Assembly: GCA_027924645.1 (NCBI GenBank)
Contig: BSBN01000293.1
Location: 8,208,501-8,272,500 of the forward strand
Direction: 5' to 3'
Source: Cunninghamia lanceolata
Lineage: Eukaryota > Streptophyta > Pinopsida > Cupressales > Cupressaceae
DNA length: 64,000 bases
Positions 45,371 to 55,584 of the stretch are shown in pieces. A program made the translations under genes and the position numbers. The notes beneath the pieces are model-generated. The model had not been told where the DNA came from. It saw only the letters and a list, made by a program, of their open reading frames with translations, and made no database searches. The first letter of the stretch is position 1. Each line of letters starts with the position of its first letter.

Positions 45371-47167
45371 TTGGATTTCCCGCCAAAGGGTCTGGGTCTA
45401 CGTTTGTTTGGCACATGTGAAGGGAGGCGGGGGGTTGCGTCTCCAACCAAGGCATTTACTCCTCGGCCATGTGTATTGATGGAAAGCACAGATGGTAGTT
45501 GTAGTAAGGGCAAGGGGCCGAATGGGAAGGCAAATTATGCAGGAAAATCCTTCAAGGAGGTTTTGGACAGTGACAATGCTGCCCCTGCGCCCCAAGATGC
45601 GTGCTTCTTGGCACAAGAGATGGGAGAAGAGGGCTTCAATGGTGGTGGGAGTGGCAGCAACGAAGGTGGAAGGAACGCAGGAGATGGGCTCGAAGGTAAG
45701 CATCTTGGAGTGGCTCGAAACCTTGTTCTTCATCCCAATATTGGTATGTTGAGTGCAATTAACACAGAAGAAAATAGATTAAAAAATGTGGCACTCTTTT
45801 TTGTCTACCTAGACTGTAACAAACTTCCTTCTAGGAAATTTTTTGATAACTGGCTTTCTACAGTATGGGGAAAAAAATGGGGATTTATATTTCCTTTTGT
45901 AGAATGATATCTAAAGGTGTCTTTGCTATTATCCTCAAAAATCATGGTATGCAAAAGAAAGTCCTGGAAAAGGATATGTGGAATGTTGGCAATTCACTTT
46001 TTAAAGTTTTTGCTTGGAGCCCTGATGCGTCGTTGCAAGACCTTAAGTTCTGTTCAGTCCCCAGATGGCTTTTACTAAAAGATCTACCCTAGCACTTCTG
46101 GCCTTTTTTGGACAAGGTGTTAGAACCATTTGGTAACATTCTAAGAGTTGAGGATTCTCGGGTAACTTTGCCTCATACGAATGCCAGAGTTTTGGTCTCT
46201 CAAGCCTGGGGTAGTTATTATGGAGGTAATCCACATTAACCTTGGGAGTAAATCTATTACTTGTGAAGTGAGTGGACTTGGAGGGCTTAATGCCTGCTTT
46301 CTATGTAAATCTGATGGTCACTTGAGGAAAAATTGTCCCCTGTTGAAGGGTAAAAGCAGTAACATTCATTTTGAGTCCAAGGTCGTTAATGATTCTGGAC
46401 TGGTGGGTTCAGGATGCGAGGTAGCCCTGGATGCTCCTAGTGTCATGGAGAGGGTCAATTCTTTGGCACCCAAGTCTATCTTGTATCCCCATCCCCCTCA
46501 GTCTACCCCACCTAGTTTGGAGGGCTCAATTAGAGAAGTCCGTCACAGTTTTGAGAAACTCAAGCTAGTGGAAGGTCCATTGGATAATCTTCCAAGTTCC
46601 TCCCCTAAATTTATAATCTCCACACCTTTTCCCTCTACGGGCCAATGTAATATGGTATTTGGGGAATCTAATTCCTTTGTGGTTGGCCCTCTGCAGGATG
46701 TTCTGGTCTCCCATTCTCCCCCAGTGAATTTAAAAGAAGGAAAATCTGTAAGCCCCCTTGTGGGGGATGAAAAGGCTGTATTGGACTCAGTTCTGAAGGA
46801 ATTTGAGAACCCTATTGATACTAGTACGGCTCAAGTGGCAGCCAGGTTGGTCTCAAATAGTGGGAAAAATGAAAGAAAATCCTTAATAGGGAAGATTGAC
46901 TTGATCCCTGCTAAAAAGAATGCTTAGCAGTTGGCCTTGATTAAAATCAGAGAAGATATGTTAGCCAAGAAATTGAGTAGTCTAGTTGATGAATTAGGGC
47001 TACCTGCTCAAAGACACTCCCCAGCCCAGCCTATGGTCAACTCTGTAATCCCCGAGAAGGTAATTGTGTCTGACTATGGAGAGTCTATTGAAGTAGATGA
47101 ATTGGTTGAGTGTCCCAAAGGTGACGGTGGCAGGAAAAAGAGGAAATATGTAAAAAAAAATAGTTAA
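45371..47167 (+). pseudogene. LINE ORF1: nucleic-acid-binding protein, broken
   Basis: ORF1 proteins bind the element RNA. The start at 45371 (MDFPPKGLGLRLFGTCEGRR) leads to a Gly/Ser-rich part. A DUF4283-like segment is read in another frame (45865-46215: KGVFAIILKNHGMQKKVLEK, then WSPDASLQDLKFCSVPRWLL). Back in the first frame comes the CCHC knuckle CFLCKSDGHLRKNC at 46296-46337, then a Ser/Pro/Val-rich tail to 47167. Two frame changes and the stop at 46926 show decay. The order DUF4283, knuckle, tail is typical of plant L1 ORF1. Confidence 0.75.
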
Positions 47168-47242
47168 TGAGGCAAAGAGGGTTAAGGGAGGGAAGCTCCC
47201 TAAGTGCTTTGATAATATGGGAGTATCCAAAGAGGGTGCTCA

Positions 47243-50200
47243 ATGAAGATGTTTTATTTGTACAATTGTTTGTCATGAAATACATTAGCTAGAATGTAAG
47301 GGGGTTAGAGTCCCCTAATAGGAAATATTTATGAGGGACCCAGTAAATAAAAACAAGAATCTGGACTTCCTAATGCTGCAGGAAGTCAAAGCTGTGAACT
47401 TTCAGTTAGACAATACATTAAGATTCATATGGAAGGATTCCATTAAGATTCATACTAATCATACTAAGGGTAAGGGTGGCACTGCTATCCTCATCAATCT
47501 AGTTTGGTGTGACTTTCTTTCTCAATCTGGGGCTTCTCCTTGCAACAGGGCTACATGGGTAAGCATTGACAAGAATGGAGAAAAGTTTGGTGTTTCTTCT
47601 ATATATGCCCCAAATGATTATAAAGAAAGGAGTACCCTGTGGGAATGGCTTGCATCCAGCCTCCCCAAAATCCCTTGGATTTTTGCTGGGGATTTTAACA
47701 TGGTGGAAAATGTGGAGGAAAAAGTGGGGGGGATGAAACTGGACTAGAAGGGCAATGAGAAGTACTTTTGGCTAAGACTTAAGAAGTCTCTTAGACTGAT
47801 TGACCCCCTAGAAGGTGCTAAAAGTAGAGGTAAAGGTATTTGGTTCTCCTGGTGCAATGCCCAATCTGGATGCAGGAGAATATATTGCAGATTGGATAGG
47901 TTTTACATAAACAAAGAATTCTTTCAGTTTAAATGGCCTCCTGAGGAGTATGTAGTTAAGGTAATGCCTAGTTCTCTTTCAGACCATCATCCAATTAGTG
48001 CAGAAATTATTCCTATTTCTCATGACATGTCTACTAATGTAAAACACCCTAAGCCTTTCAAGCTTAGTGTTATGTTATTAGATGTGGAAGATTGTAACCA
48101 TGGGATTACATCCATAAGGAACATCTTAAAGGGTTGGCAAAGGCATGAATCTTCAATTCAATACTAGTATGAACTTATCAAAGCTTGTCAAGGAATATTT
48201 TGAATGTGTGGTAAAAAATTGGCCTTGGATAGAAGAAGAGAGGAAAGATTGTTACAAACTCAATTTTTGTAAGCAGAAAAAGAGGCTCAGGAAAATCCTT
48301 TTAATGAAGAGATGGTGGCATCGATGGGTTCCATTAAAAATGGCCTCAGATACTTTGAAAACTTGAGGGCTCTTAGTGCAAAAAATAGGACCAGACTGAA
48401 TTGGATCAAAGGAGGTGATAGGGGATCCAAATATCTCTTTAACATTCTAAGGAATAAATTCAGACAAGAACATGTGGAAATGGTTTCAAAGAATGGTGTT
48501 GAAGTGGCTGATCAAGAAGGTATCAAGGAAGTCTTTATGAAATTCTATGAGTCCTTGTTTAAGGTAGATGATGGAAGTTCTAGCTGTGTGGAGGCTCAAA
48601 AACTATGTGCAGATATCTACCCCAGGAAAATAGATAATGATATGGCTAGTGAACTGAAGAAAAGTATATCCAAAGTGAAGGTTAGAGATTCCATATTTTC
48701 TATGAGTCCTGACAAGTCTCCAGGGCCATATGGCATGCCCGTGGAATTCTACAAAGCTAATGCTGATTGGGTGGTAGACGATCTGCTTGAGGTGTATGAA
48801 GATGCCATAGAGAAAGGCTCACTGGGCAAAGAAATTAATAAAGGTGTTATTAAACTGTTGCCTAAAGGTAGGGATAAATCTAGCTTGAAAAACTGGAGAC
48901 CTATTACCTTGCTAAATGTGTCTTAAAAAGTTGTGGCCAAAGTGTTGGCAAAGAGGCTTGTAGATATACTGCCAACCATTATTAATGTGACACAGACAAG
49001 ATTCATTAAGGGTAGGTACATTTTGGAGAATCTGCTGACTAGCTGGGAAGCTACACATTGGGCTAAAGTGTCTGCACATAATGCTGGAATACTTCTTCTT
49101 GACTTTGAGAAGGCATATGACAGAATAGAATGGTCATTTATAATTTGTGTACTATAGGCTTTTGGTTTTCCAAGTGAATTTACTAAATTGGTGAAGATGC
49201 TTTTTTTAGATGCCTCTACTCAAATTGAAGTGAATGGAGAGCTTACTAATTCCCTTCAAATAGGGAGGTCTATAAGACAGGGGTGCCCTTGAGTACCAGC
49301 TCTATTTGTCATTGTCTCTGAAGCCCTTTTCTATTTCTTGAGAACAGACAAAATTCCTAGAACCTTCAAAGGTATTGTACTCCCTTATGGATCTCCCTTG
49401 TTGAATATGCAATTTGCAGATGACACCGCTATATACCCAGTCCTCGAAGAAGAAAACCTAATTAATTTGCAATGTAGATTAAACAAATTTTGTGCAGGCT
49501 CAGGGGCTAAAGTTTCTTACTCCAAGTCTCCTCTCCTTGGTTGGGATGATTCCCCACCTAGGTGGCTGGACTTAAAGATTTGGCAATGGGGTGGCCCTAA
49601 GAAACTAGTGAGGTTCCTTGGTATTCTTTTCACTTTGGATCCTTCTCTGAAACAAATGTGGGATTGGTTGTATGCCAAAATTGAATTTAAACTTAAAGGA
49701 TGGAATATATAGGCACTGTCCCTAGCGGGAAGGTTGCAAGTCTGTCAAAAGATTCTATCCACCTACACAGTGTATCATGCTTCAATGTGGCTCGTTTCTA
49801 ATATGAAAATAGAATGCATTCAAAAGGCCATAAGAAACATTCTTTGGTCGGATCAGAAAGGTAATAGGAAAAAACACTATGTTAAGTGGAGTTGGTGTTG
49901 TATTGGGAAGGAGTTAGGAGGACTTGGCCTGAAAGATCTTAAGCTGCAAGGTATGGCTTTGGTCACAAAATGGATTATGAAGTCACTTGATGGTAATTAG
50001 CCCTGGAAGGTGTTGGTAAGGAATAATATAGCTCTGGCTAAACCAAGGAAAAGTCTTGGTTGGAGCAATCTGCACACTCATGATTATCTTTTCAGGGATT
50101 TCAAAGTCAAACCAGCTGGATCTGTGGTGTTTGCTTCTATATGGAGAGCTTGGGAAACCAGTAAGAGTTGTATTTCATGGCCAGCTAGTAGTGAGGTTTC

Positions 50201-51440
50201 ATTCAGATGGGGAGCTCACAGCTCTATCTGGTGGAATCTAAAGCATAATGATAGACCTCTAGCACTCATCCAAGGTTGTTCAGGTTTGAAGTGGCATAAA
50301 CTAGGATTTTCCAAATTTTCTAATCTTCTTGATCACAATATTTGTAAGACCTGGGGGAAACTAAAAGTAGAATTTAGTCTGAAAGAGTCCCAAAAAAGAA
50401 CGTATTCAGTTCTGGTGGCTGCTTATTCAGGGAATCCTTGTCCATCAGCATTGTTGAATGAGGGGGATTGATTGAATAAGCTTTCTTGGAAGGATGGTTG
50501 CAATGTGTTAATGTGCAAGGCTAGAAGGATATACAGGATCCTTAGCAACTCTAACCAAATCCTGGAGCATTGTACCAAGTCTTGGGATTGTGTATTTAGT
50601 TATAAAGGTTAAGCCATGTCTTTAAATCATTTTGGGGTAGGTCTTTGGAACATAAAAAGGGATGTTTCAGATGGCTCTTAATGTTAAATAGGCTTCCTAT
50701 TGGGGTAAACAGTTTTGTATGTAAAATGTGTAATACCTTTGAGTCCTGTGATCACATTTTTTTAAATGTCCTTTTGCTGTCCAAATTTAGAAAATGTTCT
50801 TGGGGGATAATGTGGATAGGGCTTTCTATAATCCATTGGTTAAAATTAGAATTTTGAATGGTTTTATTTCTGACTTTGACTATAATTTTAATCTATTCTG
50901 TTTAGTTATGACAACTGAAGTTCTATGGGCATTGTGGAAAAAGAGAAATGAAGAACAGTTCCAAGACAAGCCAAGAATGCTTACTGAGTCTAACAAGAGA
51001 CTCACCCAAATTGATATTTACTTTCAGGTTGCAGCTGTTGTGGAAAGACAGATGAAGGCAATTACCAAGGATTCCAAATGTGAAGGCACCCCGGAGACAT
51101 CAGAGGTCTTAGCTGCCGACAAGTTCATTGAGCAAGGCTTAAAAAATTATGATAAAATGCATCAGTCATTCACTGAAAAATTGGAGCTGATGTAGATGGA
51201 CTTCAACAAAATTGGATTAGATTAGAAGGAGAGGAAGTCAGACTCACGACTGGATGAAATCACATTGGACGACCGGCCTATTCTTGATAACTAGAAGATA
51301 TTTGTGGATGATGATGGTAGCTTGCATATTGGAATAGCTCCAGAAGCTGAGACTAGACCCATGGATCTTATTGAGATTGCACCTCTGTCACAGGTTGATC
51401 GGTTTGAAGACATGGAAGATCTTGATGATGCAAACTAGGA
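47243..51440 (+). pseudogene. LINE ORF2: endonuclease, reverse transcriptase and zinc-binding end, broken
   Basis: This encodes the nicking endonuclease and the RT that primes on the cut target. The endonuclease starts near 47281 (NVRGLESPNRKYL, with TAG where Trp is usual), continues LDFLMLQEVKAVNFQ, then GGTAILINLVWCDFL, IPWIFAGDFNMVE and SLSDHHPI at 47978. RT starts with MSPDKSPGPYGMPVEFYKA near 48702, then IKLLPKGRDKSSLKNWRPIT, LLLDFEKAYDRIEW, RQGCP and the catalytic FADDT near 49421. A zinc-binding end (CKMCNTFESCDHIF) is near 50722. The last part is VLWALWKKRNEEQF near 50920 and an acidic tail to 51438 that I do not recognise. Main stops are at 47745, 48924, 49155, 49710 and 49998, and frame changes at 48168 and 50500. 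Confidence 0.85.
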
Positions 51441-51640
51441 AATATCAAGGATGACAGATTTTGAACTACTTTTTGTATTAAACACTGCATAGAGTTAATC
51501 TTTTATATAAGACCTGATCGATTGTAATACGTATAATCCAGACTTATAGCTTTATTTTTTTGGTGGCTCTCTTGGCCACGGAATTGTAATGCTACTCCTC
51601 ATTTTGGTAATACAAAAGAACTATCTTCAATCCAAAATAA

Positions 51641-52190
51641 AAACAATGAGCAAACCAAAAGAAGCTTCCATGTATGATTACAGACAACAATAGATGGAGA
51701 AAATCCCATTGCAAACAAAAAAATATATAAAATAATTGAATACCCATGCATAAATAATAACACCTTTTTAATACCGAACCCTCATGATTACAAATAGTGA
51801 TAAAATCATAAGAAGATTCCATTAATGATTACAGACAACAATAGATGGAAAAAATCCCATTGCAAACAAAACAAATATAAAATAATTGAATATCCATGAT
51901 ACAAATAATTAAATATATCCTTAGCAGGGTTGAAGGATAAACGAGTGAAGCCATTGCAAACAAAAAAACAAAAAATATTTTAAAACCCATGGATAAATAG
52001 TAACCCCATTTTAATACCGAACTCTCATGATTACAAACAGTGAGAAAACCATAAGAAGCTTCCAAATATGATTACAGACAGCAATAGATGGAAAAAATGC
52101 CATTGTAAATAATTTTTTTAAAAAAAATTGAATACCCATTTGAATACCGAAGCCTAATGATTTCATGCAGACTGAAAATGAAAAGAGCCT
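51641..52190 (+). repeat. 148-bp tandem repeat array, segment 3
   Basis: At least three diverged units, near 51641, 51735 and 51960, with the same core phrases. Spacing is less regular than in segment 2, with an unrelated piece at 51900-51955. Confidence 0.8.
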
Positions 52191-52210
52191 TCCATTTACA
52201 ACCACTCACA

Positions 52211-52556
52211 ACAATATATATTGCATGCATAAACCATAGGACATAGAAACCAAAAAACCAAATAAATCCTCTTTTTTTACGAGCTAGAAAGATCATTGCT
52301 TTAGCACCTGATAAGATATCCTTACCAAGGTTGAAGGATAAATGAGCAAAGCCACAAGTGGAAGCAGACATAAAATTAAACAACCAAAATCCTATTTCAA
52401 AACCAAAAACCCATTTGAAAATTGAAGCTTCAAAATAGACAAGCAGACGGAAAACTAGAAGAACGTTAAATTTACAAGCACATAAAGCATTGCAAACAGA
52501 AAAAAACAACTAAATCCTCTAAGTTTTCAAGCTCTAAAGATCATTGCCTTAGCAGG
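52211..52556 (-). repeat. Right arm of the 18-kb inverted repeat
   Basis: The minus strand matches 33870-34184: aacgttcttctagttttccg and tatcttatc-type words. The plus strand here has catgcataaaccataggaca. The arms differ by several indels. Confidence 0.8.
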
Positions 52557-53455
52557 ATTAGAAATACTTACTAGGGTTGAAGGAAAAATGAGTGAAGCCA
52601 GTGAATGTATGTATCTTAACAGTGCCAAGGTGAACTAGTATGGGTGCCATCTGCAATGACCAAACACGGAGAGCAAAGTTGGTAATGGTGTCAAAGGGTT
52701 TGTTGAGTGTGAAGGATGGGAGCATTGAACTCTCCAAAGCTATGAAAAGGCAAGGCATGATAACTAGCAAAATAAGGAGGGAAGTGAAGTAAATGCATCT
52801 GCGTTGGTGTAAATGCATCTAGCTCGCCTTGTTAATGTGAGAGTGTGTGATGAAAAGGTGGCGAGTTGTTCGGTTGCCACACGACATCGTGAGCACAACT
52901 CATGATGCCACTTCCCGCCACCGATGTATGATGTGTCCGGTCGTCAGTCCGTGACTAAAAATAGCTAGAAATTTGACCCTGCCAAAGATGCATGTCGTCC
53001 ACATGACAAATTGATGTCTAGCATGTTAAAATGAAATATTTAGGTTGTCCACATCATCATCTATGTGGAAATTGCAAAAAAAAAAATTCATTTGGATGAC
53101 GTGGCATGCTAGGTGGAGGGGTGAAGTTAGCGTGACCCACTATGGGGCCCTCTCCCCTAATGTGTTTTGAGACAAAGGCATAGATTGCATTAAATCTGCC
53201 TAAGAATTTAAAACAATATTCTGAACATCTCTAATGATTATAAAAAGTGGCAAGAAACACAATGTCTAATCTTTGAAAGAAGGGCAAGAAAATAAGTATT
53301 TCTCTTCTTTGCTTCATTTTCAAGTTGACTTGGTTGCCTACAAGGACCAACATAGTTTATATGAAAACACCTCTCTATTATATCAAAACTTTTTAAAAAG
53401 TAATGAAATTTTGGATTAAACCTTCGAGACCCTAATATTTAGGGGCAATCGCACC
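52557..53455. other. No gene seen
   Basis: Contains the diverged copy (53028-53145) of the block at 42535-42690. A minus-strand frame (52558-52818) lacks any known motif. Confidence 0.5.
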
Positions 53456-55445
53456 TTGGTGTGCAATGGGTACGCCGAGGTGTTGTGGAAGTTCAATTGT
53501 CATGTCTTTTTATGTGAATGATGATGGTCTTCTATCCTTATGGTATATGTATTTTTTTTTTTGTTTTTTCGAGTGCTGTGAATCAATTTGCATAATCATA
53601 ATGTATTTTAGATTTTTGTGTTTTGTTTAGTAGGTACTTCAAATGTGTGAGCTTTCATGTCTGGTGTGTAGTTTCTATTTGCATGCATCCCCTTTATAGA
53701 TTCTTGTTCATGCATTGCACTTGGGTTCACTTGCATATCTTTATCTCTCCCTACTCCCTCCCTCTCTATCTCTCTATCTCTATATCCCCTTCTTTCTTCC
53801 TCTATATTATGTTCTAATGTCATTATAGAAACACAATGCTAGCTCAACACACAAAATGACTACGAAGAGGGCACATTCACAGAAGGTCTAAGCAATTGGT
53901 CCTACCTAAAGGAGAGAGGCAATGGAACTAATCATGTAACACTTGGAGATAAATAGGATTCATATACCTCAAGTTTTGGCCTATGGACATCTATGATCAT
54001 AAATTCGTAGGTTCCTTAAGATCAACCTAATTTGTATTAAAAGGCCATCAAAACTATGGTTTCTTGTTACAAAGTTTGCATTAATCTTGTAGTCAACATT
54101 TTTTTTTGTATAACTACGCAAGTATGTAACCTTTATAATTAATTTTTACTCTTAAAATCAGTATCTATATATATATATTTTAATTGTTTATATACAACCT
54201 TTTTAGCTGCTCATTTGATTGTTAAAAACTTTGATCTTGCGGGTGGAGAAATCCATGGAAACTTCTTGATAATATCATCTCTCATGTGCTATCAAAGGCA
54301 CCATTTTAATTATGAAAACCATAGGGATTTTAAATTTAAGGAGACATTTCCTAAAAATATTTACATAGTAATGAAGCACGAAAGAAAGAGATATAAAATA
54401 TATGTTTTTAAAATAAAATCTATGTACATTTCAAAAGAGGGTATTTGAATTTGACATATTTTAATATTTATATGAATAGTCTATTACCCATGTGAGAGAG
54501 AGATATAATCTAAAACAAATAAAAGATCATGGGCAAATTAACTATGGGCGTTGATGATATTAGACCTCCATTTTGTGTATATCTTGCAATCATTGCAATT
54601 CATGAGACAACATCTCTTTGGGTTATGTTTGACCAATATGATGGATTTTGACCACATCAATGCTAATAGATGATGAAATGCATAGATTTTTTGGGGAAGA
54701 GGAAGTAGACTTTGATAGATGGAGTAGATTCAATAAGAAGGAAGAGAGAAATGCCACTCTTCACAAAACATTGCATGGCATTGGAGAGACTTGATTTTCA
54801 TATTTTTGGTCTATTGGTGTCTCAGGAGACATGTATTAGAAGTATTATCTATTTATGAAATACACAATGTGCACAGACTACAAATTATTGATAGACAATC
54901 ATAGGAAAGCAATGCCATGAAAGTAGATCCAACATGTTCAACATATTTGTGAGAAGCATGTGCTTTGTGAAAGGAAGTAAGGTATGTTGAATAGCTTCCT
55001 ACACCGAACTAATGAGGGGAGAGGTATGCAAATTTTTTATCTTTATAATAACATAGAAGAAGATACACAACACAAATCAAATCAACAATACCATAACACA
55101 GGATGTAGGTGGTGGCCATGCTTATATTTGCAAGACAATGCCTATTAAACATAGGTGATGATTAATGGAATGCAAGTGAACCCAGGTGCAGTGGATGAAC
55201 AAGAATCTAGAAAGGGGATGTATGCAAATAGAGACTACACACCATCATGAAACCTCACACCTTTGAAGTAGCTACTAAGCAAAACATTGAGATCTTGAAA
55301 TCCATTAAGATTATGCAAATTAATCTACGACACCCAAAAAAACAAAGAAAAAAGAACATAAACCATAGAGATACAAGACAATCATCATTCACTTTACATG
55401 GCAATTGAACTTTCACAACTCTTTGGCGTACCCATTGCACACCAA
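53456..55445. mobile_element. Fold-back element with about 280-bp inverted ends
   Basis: The left arm 53456-53737 and the right arm 55170-55445 match in reverse over almost their whole length. They begin ttggtgtgcaatgggtacgc and end near ttgcatatctttat and gcaagtgaacc. Between them lie 1.4 kb of AT-rich DNA with no recognisable transposase. Nine bases outside the ends do not match (aatcgcacc against tgtgtggtt), so a target duplication is not visible. Long inverted ends are usual for Mutator-like or fold-back elements. Confidence 0.65.
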
Positions 55446-55584
55446 TGTGTGGTTACTAGTACATAAGAAATTAACTATCTTACAAGATATAAAATATTAT
55501 GGTTTTGCGTCTTGAACATAAAAGAGCTGGATGGTTATATATTTGTGTCAGTACAGCCACATATTATTCCAGTGCATACACATA

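Larger units (their letters stand above)
45140..51640 (+). mobile_element. LINE (L1-type non-LTR retrotransposon) with target-site duplication
   Basis: Flanked by aaacaatgagaaaa (45126-45139) and aaacaatgagcaaa (51641-51654), a 14-bp target-site duplication with one change. It begins gggttaggttccctcc, has ORF1 with a zinc knuckle and ORF2 with endonuclease and reverse transcriptase, and ends tccaaaataa, a short A-rich tail. The element lies in the 148-bp array, in the position where the array's gagaaaaccat phrase is expected. Length 6.5 kb suggests a full-length copy. It is mutated by several stops and frameshifts. Confidence 0.9.

Noticed and set aside
53740..55169. Possible transposase in the centre of the fold-back element
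   Set aside because: All frames are short and full of stops. No DDE or other transposase motif was seen.
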